In this document: positions 42,801 to 52,600 of the stretch, one piece after another | Position numbering within the stretch: position 1 is the stretch's first letter | Layout of the letters: every line of letters begins with the position of its first letter | Assembly (NCBI RefSeq): GCF_003991355.1 | Contig: NZ_RCSU01000016.1 | Coordinates: 1-64,000, forward strand | Direction: 5' to 3' | Source of the DNA: Pseudoflavitalea rhizosphaerae | GTDB lineage: Bacteria > Bacteroidota > Bacteroidia > Chitinophagales > Chitinophagaceae | DNA length: 64,000 nt | The notes under the pieces: generated by a model | What the model was told of the DNA's origin: nothing | Seen by the model: the letters and a program-made list of their open reading frames with translations, nothing else | The model's database searches: none | Translations under genes and position numbers: made by a program

Positions 42801-45800
42801 ATAACGTGTATAACTGTACGACCAATCTTCGTAGCCAGGTGTTACATCATTTCTTTGTTTCGCATTTTGAGATAGCGCCAACCTGCCAAGCCTGTCGTAA
42901 TAAAACTCACTTCTGCCGCCATCAGGTGATTTTTGCTCCACCACCTGGTTCAGTGTATTATAGCGGTAATCAGTAGGCAGTTTATGTACTGGTGTCAATA
43001 ATGTCTTGTTCTTCCTGGCAAGTTTCACGGAATCACTCCAGCTGGCAGCCCATGCGAACTTGCTGATATCCACTCCTGCCGGAGGAACTGTTTTCACGAG
43101 GTTTCCGGCGAGATCATAATAATATAATGTATAATGATACTCATTCACATTATGCTCTACTGTGAACTGCTCTGTATTTTTCACTTCCAGGCATTTTGCC
43201 AGATAACGATCATCAAAGCTGCTTACTACTGAATCTTTATAGAAATCATGCAATATGGTAGCAGCGGAAAAGGCAAACATGGTTGAATCATCGCAGGGAG
43301 TACGTTGAACAGGTGTCAGTTCCTGAAATGAAGGCTCATTGCGTCCACAAAGACGCAGGTCACTGTCACAAATATCGAGCAATACATTGTTTTGTGCATA
43401 GACCTGGGCTATTTGACTGTAAGAGAGATTGGTCTTTTGAATCCTGTTGTAGTACGCTACAAAATCCTGGTCACAGGGTTTTCTCATACAATGCACGGAA
43501 TCTGGCACTCTTTTAAAGTTTTTGGGATCATCAAAATCCTCCTGGTAAAAAACACTATCGCGGGCATCATAATATTTCACCCAGTCAATTGCCAAGGGCA
43601 TAACCTTATTGAAAGAACCACCGCCCACGTTCCATCCGTGCAAGGTCTTAAAATTGGCTTGCGGGCTAAATGTGAATGTCCTTCTAAGTACTCCGTTCAA
43701 ATAAAATCTGACAAGTTGATTCTCAAATTCCCATTTGACAGTGGTCCATTCACTCATGTTGAGGTTCAGAAATTCTGCTACATCGGACGCACCTCCAAGG
43801 CTTACTGGGGGATCATTAACAGGTCCAGCCAAATAATCTATCCAACAGTAGTTTAGAGAATTGTTCATTTCTATGTATAGCTTTTCAACATAATCCCCTC
43901 CACGGAAATAAATATGGTAAGAAAATCCAGCAGCCTCCTGCAACTTCATCTTCATTTCCATTGCGAATTTATCCCCAAGACAAATGGAATCTTTATATAT
44001 ACTATAGCCAACTCCCCTGGCCAGCGGTGGTGTATTCAAGGTATCTGGAACCTGCAGAACACCATTCCTTACCAGATCACGTGTGGCATATGGAACTGGC
44101 GAAGCTCTCCACCAATTAGTCATATTTCCATCCACATCCCTCTTAATGCCATAATTATAATAATCGTTCTTAAACTCGCTTTGTATATCTATCAATTTAT
44201 TGACAGCCGAATCTCCACAAGGCGCCAATAGTGTACAGCCTCTGCTCTGGTACAGGCTATCAATTTGATAATAGCTTAGCGTAGTAGCCATTTGTTTATT
44301 GAAATGCTTTGCGAATCCCGACATGCATTTCTCTTCGCATCTGAAAGCAAGAGGCGCATTTGTATTCGACTGAATATGATCTTCAAATTCTTCTACATAT
44401 CTTAATACATTATTTCCATCGTAAATTTTAAAATACTCTACATAACCATTATTAGCTTTCCCTTCGAATCCAACACTAATTCCAAGCAATTTTCTCACGG
44501 AAGAATCAAGATAACGTTCTCCTACCAGGACATTATTATAGTAAAGCCTCCAGTAGTTGTCTGCCGAGTGTGTTATCTTAATGACTTTCCAATCAGTAAA
44601 ATCAGGGATCACCTGAGCAACCTGTCCTGAAGTATCACCTGCAGCTACATAAGCTATTCTTCCTGAATTAGCCCGAACAAATGCGGAATCTGCATTGGTC
44701 GGGTTTTTCTTCAGCATATAAAATATTGGCGCGAGCTGCTGCAAATGCCCATCCTGATTGAAGCTTATATTAAGATCAACAATGCTATTAAAGGTGTCCC
44801 TGGCCGGGCGCCTGATCCTGGTTTCAATTGTGAACTCATTTCCTAAACACAAAGTATCCAGCTTGCCATAGCGACGGCCCCATCCTGAAGTATTAACATG
44901 TACATCTGGAATATGTGCCCAACTTCTATAGTAAACTTCCCGCAATTTGTAGGGAGTATTAGTGTCTGGATACCCGACAAAATGCGTAGAATCATAATCA
45001 GTAATAAAATTGTAATCCCTCCTGATCTTCGCCAGGCTCTCACAGGATTTTCCCGCCGCGACACATTCGTTGATAAACTCCAGGTATTCAAGCGTTGATT
45101 TATTGAAACCAAGTCCATCGTTCATGTACTTCATGAACAACTTGTTATTGGATTGCTCTGTTTCGCTGGTATCAGAAATAGAAGGAACAACACCCGGAAA
45201 CTCGAGTTTGAATTTTTCAAAATTCGTAAGCACAGCATCGCAATCAACACAAACATCGGTTACTCCGCATTGCAATACCGGCGGTAATTTTATAGGTGCT
45301 GTGAAGAAGCTACAGATGAGCTGTCCATTACAGGATCTCTTTAACGTATCCAGAGCACCTTCCGATATAGTCGTTTTTTGGGTGCGATAAAGATACTGTG
45401 AGAAATTCTCGCCATTATTCCCCCTGGATTCATAACTCTGGTAAAGTGAATTAATAGTAGCGCATTCACAGGAATCAGGTTTGCTATAAATTTCCTTCTC
45501 TCCTATTACCGGCTGTTTACCATAAGGCTTCGGAGAGTTTATCAGGTATACATTACAGTTACTATTGTAATTTGCTCCCAACACATCCTTCATTACCTGC
45601 TCAAAGCTCCTGTCCAGATTAGTACTGGATGGCTTCACTGTGGAAGCGCCAAATACATGTTGCGGATCGCCTCCTTCCTTACATACCTGGATCATCCTGG
45701 AGATGATCTCATCTCTCTGGGTTGGGGTCAGGTTACAGGGCTTGAGATCCTCGATCCATTGCACTGAGAGCGCCCGGCAGTTAGAATCGATCTGCGCATT

Positions 45801-48800
45801 GAACATTATTTCCGCTTCTTCCTTCGAACCTGGGTATTCCACAACAGTTCCTATCGGAGGAGTAAGATTGAAATGAACGATATATTTGGAACCTACAGGA
45901 GGAATATTTCCTCCTGCCTGACTTACGATCACTTGTATCATTTCCCGCCTCGCCTGCAGATAGAATTCACGGAAATATCGCCATGCAAAATCCAGTTCTC
46001 CGGAACAATCAGGCCCGAGATTGAACGCCTGGTTGATGGGACTGAAAGCGTGTAAGCAGGCTGTATCCTCTTCTTTGCAATGGGCCATCACAGTAGCAAG
46101 GGACCAAACATTGAGTTTAAGTGATTCCGGACCGGCCTTCCAATCCAGTTTAGCCTTGAATGCATTTTTGTACAATGGTGCAATAGAAGTAAAGATCGGA
46201 TCAGCGAAAGCAGTATTATGCGCAAAGGTGGCGGAAGCAGGCAGTCCTGAAAAATTTGAAGGATTTAAGTACCCTTTAGCAAGCGCTTCCTGCCAGGTAT
46301 TGGTGTTCTGGAACTTCTCTTCCCAGCCATTGCTGAGCCTGTCAATATACTCATACATAAGAAGCTTTGCATATTCAGGATGCAGCTGCAGGAGTGTTTC
46401 CGTCCAGGTTGGCTTTAAGTTGTTCACAAAATCAACTTTCGACAATCCATTTGCCGCATCGGTAACTCCTTTTTCATCTTTGTAGATCAGTGAAGCTTCC
46501 TGATATCTATATGGCGCTCCGATGTTATCCTGGTAAAAGATCGAATACTGATCAACATCCTCAGGTCGAGCATATTGACCGAATGGCGGCGTTACGTCAA
46601 CCAACATCGCTTCCCGCACACGTACACTGTTGTTTAACCGGTCACCAAGCGCCGCGCATGCACGCAACTCTCTTTGATACGCAGCTCTTGCAGATGCTTC
46701 GTACACGGGTTGCTCTGCAACGGGAATCCCAAGCGCACTGTAATAATTATTGAAATATGCCGTTGAATCCTGCAACCTTACCCTGCAACTCACAGAATCC
46801 GGTTCACAGATCATGGAAGACAATGCAGCTCTCTGCTCTTCCAAAAAAGTTTCTTTTGTTTTGCAGGTATTTCGACTTAGAAACACTGACCGGTAATAAT
46901 CCATTGCCGACTTATTAAGGGTCAGCTTTTTTGTAACCAGGTAATTACCTTCCTTCAGATTGATGGTTTCTTCAAATGCAGGAAACGCCTCGATAGCATT
47001 ACAATTGGTTTCGAGACTTACATTATCCCTTCGGAAAACAATGGGCTCACTACCACACTCATCGGTTATTGTAATTTCCAGATCATACCGGCAATCATAA
47101 CAAACCGGAAGACTCTGGCAATCCAGAATAGTTAAACTATCAGGTATCAATGAATATCTGAAAGTGTACAACTGCTCTTTGGGAACAAGCAGACTCCGGC
47201 TGGATTCTATGGTAGTCCCTTTGACTATATTATTGTTTTCATCCAATAATTTTTTTACCACCCGTACCTCTTGATTGGAAGCCAGCTTTTCCATATTATC
47301 GGGAGCATCGCCTGCGAGCGCGGTAGCAATGGTACGGCCTAACATATCTACATACGAAACACTATACTGCCCATTCGCATCCCTGACCATATTCTTAAAA
47401 TAATGGGAGCTATTTCCTACTTCAGTTCCAAACAAAGCATCCAGTTCTTCCTGATCCGCTGATCCGTAGTAATACCTGGTTGCATGTTGCCCGATCTGGA
47501 ATACATCACCCACACCTGATTGCAGGCTCACCCGGTTTGTATTGTCCGGCAAATATCGAACTTCCGTGAACGGATATCCTTTTGCTTTGGGGATGAACTG
47601 GTTCATCCCTGCATTGATGAGCGGATTTGAACCAGAATAATATTGCGCCGCACCGCTAGCACTGTCGAATGGAGGCGCACCCATTTCACAGTTATCGGTT
47701 AAAGAGAATTCTTTATCATATAACTCTTTCTCATATTCTGCACTATTGATAGAAGCATTGAACCTTGGCGTGAACCTGATCATGCTGTCAAGCGAAGGAC
47801 TGGGAAGCACCTGAATAACGGGTCTGCCCTGGAAATCGTAAAAGCTTTCTGCTATGATGGTTCTGTTGGTAGTATTGTCTTTGGTTACGGTTTGCCTGCT
47901 TCTCAGCGAACCATCGAAATATTGTACAACAGATTTTCTTTTTCCTTCTTCTGCAAAGCTTGTACTTGCCTGCCAATTGAAATCTCTGTCATGCCCATCA
48001 AACGCAAATTGCCCAAGACCATTGGCATAATCAGAGCTCCAGTTTGCTTCGATGCGCTGTCCGCTGGGTTTTACCTGAACTGCTCTTACTCTGAAGAATA
48101 AAATCCCCTTCATATCGTACAACATCGGGACACGATATTGATTCGGTGTGATACTTACCCTGGTTGCATTCCTTAAGAAAATAGCATTGGCATTATAAGT
48201 AGTTGGATTTAACTTGTAATCGGCCAGGGATGAATCATCAATATAGGTCCATTCAAGATCATATTCATCTGCCGCCCTGTCTTTACCCCAGTTTATTGTC
48301 AATTCACCGGTAGTGCTCAGCTCACCACTATTGAAACTTATGGTCTGAATGGCATTGGCCGTACAAGAAAAGATATATTCCCGGTTTACGAAGATCTCAT
48401 TCTCCAAAATCAGAACATCTTCAATAGCCGCAAGATTGGTGCCGGCATCCGGAGTAACTTTCTTGATCTCTACTTTGGCTTCATAGCCACCGGTGAATGT
48501 CTGAATGGCCCGGTAGTTATAAGTACTGTTCTTATTATAATCCACCCGCAGATAAAGAATACCTGTGGAATCCAACACTGTATTGGAACCAGATTGTTTT
48601 CTGTAATACACTTTGATCTCAAGTGTAACCCCAAACACATCCGGCAGCTTTTTCATGGAAGCTTCATCGATCCTGAAAGTGATCAGGTTCCGGACCGAAT
48701 GGGTTGTCTGTAAGGGTTTGAGGGCAGGATCGAAATACACTGTGTCTGCCACTACTGAAAATGAATCTTTTCTTATCTGATTACCCTTCAACTGCGGTGC

Positions 48801-48896
48801 ACCATAATTTTCATCGATGGCAAAAACAGCATTCAGATAGCCGCCGGTTAGGATAAGCAGAACAATGAGAACTGTTCTGAGCATAAAAGGTTTCAT
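39885..48896 (-). CDS. Giant secreted RHS-repeat protein with ParB-like toxin tip
   Basis: A 3,003-aa protein with a signal peptide (about 1-27). Order: beta-rich N-terminal part (190-290, Fn3-like), DUF6443-like region (about 318-370, VVQYFDGSLRSRQTVT), a long Cys-containing middle, two LamG-like modules (about 1345-1450 and 1635-1740), YD/RHS repeats from about 1975, and the RHS core end near 2675 (YGMRVYDSRVGRFLSFDPLS, then AGNNPIQNLDKDGG). After the core come a hydrophobic Ala/Gly-rich stretch and a tip with FILDGHNRLKALSEMG (about 2945-2960), the motif of ParB/sulfiredoxin-like nuclease domains of polymorphic toxins. It is fourth in an operon with the SpvB-like giant upstream and an immunity gene downstream. 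Confidence 0.87.
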   Translation of the reverse strand: MKPFMLRTVLIVLLILTGGYLNAVFAIDENYGAPQLKGNQIRKDSFSVVADTVYFDPALKPLQTTHSVRNLITFRIDEASMKKLPDVFGVTLEIKVYYRKQSGSNTVLDSTGILYLRVDYNKNSTYNYRAIQTFTGGYEAKVEIKKVTPDAGTNLAAIEDVLILENEIFVNREYIFSCTANAIQTISFNSGELSTTGELTINWGKDRAADEYDLEWTYIDDSSLADYKLNPTTYNANAIFLRNATRVSITPNQYRVPMLYDMKGILFFRVRAVQVKPSGQRIEANWSSDYANGLGQFAFDGHDRDFNWQASTSFAEEGKRKSVVQYFDGSLRSRQTVTKDNTTNRTIIAESFYDFQGRPVIQVLPSPSLDSMIRFTPRFNASINSAEYEKELYDKEFSLTDNCEMGAPPFDSASGAAQYYSGSNPLINAGMNQFIPKAKGYPFTEVRYLPDNTNRVSLQSGVGDVFQIGQHATRYYYGSADQEELDALFGTEVGNSSHYFKNMVRDANGQYSVSYVDMLGRTIATALAGDAPDNMEKLASNQEVRVVKKLLDENNNIVKGTTIESSRSLLVPKEQLYTFRYSLIPDSLTILDCQSLPVCYDCRYDLEITITDECGSEPIVFRRDNVSLETNCNAIEAFPAFEETINLKEGNYLVTKKLTLNKSAMDYYRSVFLSRNTCKTKETFLEEQRAALSSMICEPDSVSCRVRLQDSTAYFNNYYSALGIPVAEQPVYEASARAAYQRELRACAALGDRLNNSVRVREAMLVDVTPPFGQYARPEDVDQYSIFYQDNIGAPYRYQEASLIYKDEKGVTDAANGLSKVDFVNNLKPTWTETLLQLHPEYAKLLMYEYIDRLSNGWEEKFQNTNTWQEALAKGYLNPSNFSGLPASATFAHNTAFADPIFTSIAPLYKNAFKAKLDWKAGPESLKLNVWSLATVMAHCKEEDTACLHAFSPINQAFNLGPDCSGELDFAWRYFREFYLQARREMIQVIVSQAGGNIPPVGSKYIVHFNLTPPIGTVVEYPGSKEEAEIMFNAQIDSNCRALSVQWIEDLKPCNLTPTQRDEIISRMIQVCKEGGDPQHVFGASTVKPSSTNLDRSFEQVMKDVLGANYNSNCNVYLINSPKPYGKQPVIGEKEIYSKPDSCECATINSLYQSYESRGNNGENFSQYLYRTQKTTISEGALDTLKRSCNGQLICSFFTAPIKLPPVLQCGVTDVCVDCDAVLTNFEKFKLEFPGVVPSISDTSETEQSNNKLFMKYMNDGLGFNKSTLEYLEFINECVAAGKSCESLAKIRRDYNFITDYDSTHFVGYPDTNTPYKLREVYYRSWAHIPDVHVNTSGWGRRYGKLDTLCLGNEFTIETRIRRPARDTFNSIVDLNISFNQDGHLQQLAPIFYMLKKNPTNADSAFVRANSGRIAYVAAGDTSGQVAQVIPDFTDWKVIKITHSADNYWRLYYNNVLVGERYLDSSVRKLLGISVGFEGKANNGYVEYFKIYDGNNVLRYVEEFEDHIQSNTNAPLAFRCEEKCMSGFAKHFNKQMATTLSYYQIDSLYQSRGCTLLAPCGDSAVNKLIDIQSEFKNDYYNYGIKRDVDGNMTNWWRASPVPYATRDLVRNGVLQVPDTLNTPPLARGVGYSIYKDSICLGDKFAMEMKMKLQEAAGFSYHIYFRGGDYVEKLYIEMNNSLNYCWIDYLAGPVNDPPVSLGGASDVAEFLNLNMSEWTTVKWEFENQLVRFYLNGVLRRTFTFSPQANFKTLHGWNVGGGSFNKVMPLAIDWVKYYDARDSVFYQEDFDDPKNFKRVPDSVHCMRKPCDQDFVAYYNRIQKTNLSYSQIAQVYAQNNVLLDICDSDLRLCGRNEPSFQELTPVQRTPCDDSTMFAFSAATILHDFYKDSVVSSFDDRYLAKCLEVKNTEQFTVEHNVNEYHYTLYYYDLAGNLVKTVPPAGVDISKFAWAASWSDSVKLARKNKTLLTPVHKLPTDYRYNTLNQVVEQKSPDGGRSEFYYDRLGRLALSQNAKQRNDVTPGYEDWSYSYTRYDKLGRITSVGEVKNPQDQETITREMVRDESMLDLWHLTLMSRRSQITSTLYDIPYEGTGGEDFGEIIQKNLRNRVSATFYSDGANQSLYNSATFYTYDIHGNVDKLLQDYGLSGFVPNVMNTNGNRFKLMEYDYDLISGKVNSVAYQRGWADQFYHRYKYDAENRLTLVETSIDGFVWQKDARYEYYLHGPLARTVLGDQSVQGIDYAYTLQGWLKGVNSTGATREHDMGGDGKINSINKYTARDAYGFNLNYFTGDYQPSSVNVNPFPGYSAMLGTRYRPLYNGNISSMATAIRRFEDRGTYENGPNLFFNYKYDQLNRIVSLDTDTGFNMVSNSYPMLNSLPGFKERFSYDANGNILSLRRNNKGAVPVMDVLNYSYYPGTNQLKHVADSVPANNWGSQSWDPIVDIDNQVYTNNYEYDAIGNLKRDSSEGIYDIKWNVYGKIQEINKYPTARSATTRIRYTYDASGNRISKVVEEGTSKKVYTWYVRDAQGNVMSVYKSEGTAVNLGALSLDQIERYMYGSSRLGVERKSQNVDGGPWNAAAYYSNGLFERGRRQYELTNHLGNVLTTITDKKFGVSSNGTLIDYFEPEMISGMDYYAFGSPMRVAGEGAYRFGFNGKENDNEVKGGEGLQQDYGMRVYDSRVGRFLSFDPLSKEYADLSPYHFAGNNPIQNLDKDGGEPLDYRSNWIPVAFRVNDGKPRFSREINDPKLGYISVEAYYDKWSKQNWFVHSGNDGRDYYWKHNLGADQSVRMAGNGQWVEFKTQDKIFLEQTAQLTRGMATGFAAAMAAPFVAYGGISAAGAGLAAIESAAFSALANTAVANATLASIARVPAIAEVGRKVLSALDESGALGGANAAAVSKIESFSAGQIKKFITTEPGALFQVDKMKETIKRGGQELAWLLKDPIEAVMHNGKTFILDGHNRLKALSEMGKDVKVTVLPLEEAARKYKDKVADIVKDVFNTTLENDK
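40801..41010 (-). repeat. RHS-core direct repeat, copy 2
   Basis: Part of the core-coding end of the 3,003-aa RHS gene, repeated 1.74 kb away at 39,061-39,270. See copy 1. Confidence 0.8.
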
Positions 48897-48902
48897 GCAG
48901 TA

Positions 48903-49628
48903 TTATTTACTCCGTTCAGAAATATGCAAAAAATAATTGCTGTAAGTTTCGGTCAGCATGGGTTTTCCGTCAACTCGTTTGAAATAAGGCTCATTGGAGA
49001 AGACGGACTCATCAAAAGCTGTTGTCTGGTAGTTTTTAAAATCACAGATATATTCATCATCCTCACGCTGTCCGGAACTGTTGACTTTTTTCATGGTATA
49101 CCGGATCTGTTTAGGGAGGAATTCAACCGGGTCGTATACCACTATATATTTTTCCCAGGGTGATTCAGGTTTGAATTCCATCACCAGTTTTCGCAACGAA
49201 CCACTATCTACCGCATACATTCTTTGAATATGTCGTTCCCAGAAAATTCCATTGTCAAAATTGAAAAACATGATTGCACTCAGCACGTTCTTCCTTTCTG
49301 TAATGGCAACTACTTTTGACACAGTATCCACTGTGAACCTGTGCGAATAGTTCTGTACCAGTTTACCGTATGTCCTTTGTATCGAATACTGGCCATTGTG
49401 TATCTGATAGTGTCTGGTTTCTGTTTCAAAAGCCTGAGAATTTATCCCCGATGAAATTTCAACATCGAACCGTAGCCATGGAAAAAAAGAGGGCATTGAA
49501 CGAAAGACCATTACATCTTTATCAGCAGGCAATGTATCCCTGATGAGAGCTACGTCTTTCCCCGATGCATACAGCATATTGCTCAGCAGCAATAAGGCCA
49601 ATATAGAAATAATGAATTGTTTCTTCAT
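48903..49628 (-). CDS. Secreted protein of unknown function between the two giants
   Basis: A 241-aa protein with a signal peptide (MKKQFIISILALLLLSNMLYASG). It is 6 bp upstream of the RHS giant and 2 bp behind the SpvB-like giant, so it is translated with them. The mature part is beta-rich (HYQIHNGQYSIQRTYGKLV; GIFWERHIQRMYAVDSGSLR), with a fold recalling GLPGLI-type or lipoprotein-carrier-like periplasmic proteins, which I cannot confirm. A chaperone or assembly role for the giants is possible (inference). Confidence 0.65.
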   Translation of the reverse strand: MKKQFIISILALLLLSNMLYASGKDVALIRDTLPADKDVMVFRSMPSFFPWLRFDVEISSGINSQAFETETRHYQIHNGQYSIQRTYGKLVQNYSHRFTVDTVSKVVAITERKNVLSAIMFFNFDNGIFWERHIQRMYAVDSGSLRKLVMEFKPESPWEKYIVVYDPVEFLPKQIRYTMKKVNSSGQREDDEYICDFKNYQTTAFDESVFSNEPYFKRVDGKPMLTETYSNYFLHISERSK

Positions 49629-49630
49629 AA

Positions 49631-52600
49631 TCAGGGATTGGTTTGGTCTTGAATGTCTTTTTTAGTCAATGCACTCCGTGTTTCTTTGATTGTTTTTACG
49701 CCGCGCTCTGTTTCTTTCTTGACTCTTGTTAAGGTTCCTTCATCGTCATATTCATAGAAAGTAGAATAGTTGTTTTCATCCAATTCTGCCAGCAACCTGA
49801 TGTTTACAGGGTCATATACATAGGACTTCATGTTAGCGTTATAAGGATGAACTCTTATATCATCGAAGTAAGAAGATCCCGAAGGACCGGCGAAAAGCTC
49901 ATATTTCATGGATGTTGCGCCAGGAGGAACATTGATTACCTCCTCAAATCGTTGCCAGCCTTCAATTACTCTTCCACTTGGTTTTATCGTTTTGCTTGTA
50001 CCTGCCACCCCAGGGAAGGATATGTTTATGCCTGAGTTAATATAGCCGGTTTCCGGACTGCAGGGTATATTCTCTCTTACCCAGCCACTGACTATCATTT
50101 TGGATTCACGTACCGGAATGAAATTAGTGGTAAGTCCATTTACAGGTTTTACCGGCGTAAGCCCGATACACCAGGTTGTATCTTTTCTAATGGCATTGGA
50201 ATTATTGGCTACTTCTGTACTGGCATATTGATTCACCAAAGGAATTTCTACAAAAGTCGGATTACCTGTTCGAGCCCATTTGATGCTACTTTTTGCCAGC
50301 GTTGGTCCTTCTTTCAGCTTCACTACGATATTTTGAAATCCCTGGTGCAAAAGAACCGGACCTATTATCTGATTTTGCATCCTTCCTTCTTTTAAAATTT
50401 GTACACCGTTAATGATCAGTGTTAAGGTGTCATCACATTCTACATCAAAGAAGTATGTGTTAGTTTCTTCCACCAATAACTGGCCTGTAAAATGAACCTC
50501 AAACCAATCTTTTGCACAAAATACAGGAGGGCCGTCATAGCCAAAGTCAACATTCAAATTTGAAATATAGGTGTCAGGCCACATTTCAAGCTGTGTAATA
50601 GTCCTTCCAATACATTCATTCCTGTTTGGATGGGCACTGTAAACTCCTGCCTGAGCGGTAAGTCCATACCCATTCGGAAAAACAGTCGTTTTCACCTGCA
50701 TCACCGAATCACGTTTAAAATCTACACCTGCAGCATCCGAAGCGGGTGAAGCCAAAACAGGAATCGACATTTCCATTTTCTTATTCACAAAAACTTCAAG
50801 GCTGTTCCTTCCGGAATGACTGACATGTTCTGTTCTCCTGCCATTTAGTGAATCTATTTTCATCCATCCACTTTCAAAGCATTCATTACATTTATCAACC
50901 TGGTATTTCTGATCTTCAAAACCATCGAAAGCGATCTCACTATTGCGCGCATTTTGCGCCGTTGCAACTGGCAGTGTTTTGTTGAAGCCATAGATGGCGG
51001 CATTATAGCGATCCAGCGGATCTTTATTTTCCAGTTCCAATCCTCTCTTATTGTGAAGAGTAGATTTACTGTTCCATACCCAACGGGTAATATCGGGATG
51101 GGCAGTCAGGTATTTTTCACCGAAAGTCCAATAGGATGCATAATCCCTGATCAGACCATCCGTTCGGGTATTGGTTTGTGTTGCGACAGTAGATTCCCGT
51201 CTGTCACCATAATAAACATAGGAAGTATCTACTTTCCAGTTGCCCAGGATCCCTACAACATATGGATTGAGTGTATCCCCTTGAAGGTATTCTTGCCGGC
51301 AAACCTTATAACAAGTCAGCTCCGGATAACTATACTGGATCTGTAAATAACTGGGACAGGTTCGGTTAAGGCAACCATTAGGGGGAGGAGCGCCTATGCA
51401 ATTCGAAGCAAATGGTGTAATGACCGATTGAGCAAATGACTGAATAGCAGGTTGTGCATAAAAAGTCATAAAACGGACTTCACTACTACCATTTGTGTTG
51501 TTCTCGGTATTCATTTTCAACAAAAGGTTCTGTTGCTGTGGATTTAGCCCAACAAGTGGCTGTACCGCCGATTTTATTTCAAGCGCATCATAATCCAGAC
51601 AGGTACTGACGCTTCCTCTGGAATAAACTTCCACCTTATTAGGGTCCGAATTTAAAGTAGCATCTGCTTTAAAATCAACATAACCACCTGGAGTAATATT
51701 ATCGGTAAAAGGAATAATAAATCCTTTTGCCTCTTCACCCAAACCTTCATAGTTATAGTCCAATGTAGAAATCGTGAATGGTCCTACAGGAAACATATCT
51801 ACCGGGCTCCTTCCTTTTAGATAAAGTAAAGCTGAATTGATGGTGGCATTTCCAGGAATTCCACTCATGTCAAGCGCCATCACAGATCTGGCTATGAACG
51901 TCCTTGTCCCATGTCGTTTATACACAGCAGCCAAACTCGTATTATTGTAGTGCACTTCATGATTCGGATGATCATCGGAATCATACTTCAACAAATAATT
52001 CAAAAAGGGAACATCCTTTGATCCACTGCGCGTTTCCATCACACAACTATCATATTGCCGCAATACTTTTTCCACTTTCCATTTATCCTTAAACCTGACG
52101 GCCTGAGCACTCAATACTTTGGTGGTATCATCCACCACAAGTCTGCCACCACGGATTGGACTTGCCATGCTCGTTATGGCGCCCACCGGACTGGTTCCGA
52201 TATTCCTTTTACCGGAGCGAACGATCTTCATTGAACTCACCATAACGGTTACAGGAAATCCTCTTCTATTTATAAAATAAATTCCCTTTTCATGTATATC
52301 GGGCTTGTTGCCATGAATTGCCCATACGATTGAATCTTTCAGGCCCGGCTCATATATATAATAGAGAGGATCACAAGGATCCGGACTGGCCAGGGATGCC
52401 GATCTGTACCAGCCGCTAAGCAGTATTTCATCCCCGCTTTCAAAGAACCGGCTCAAATCCACCTCAACACCATTTCTGTAAGTAATACCTCTTCGTATAC
52501 TAATGTCTGTCAGTACTGTTCCCTGATTCTTGTAAGCAGCTTCCATCCCACTATATGCCCAATGGGCGGGGTAGTTCAAACTGTAAACGGGATCATCAAA

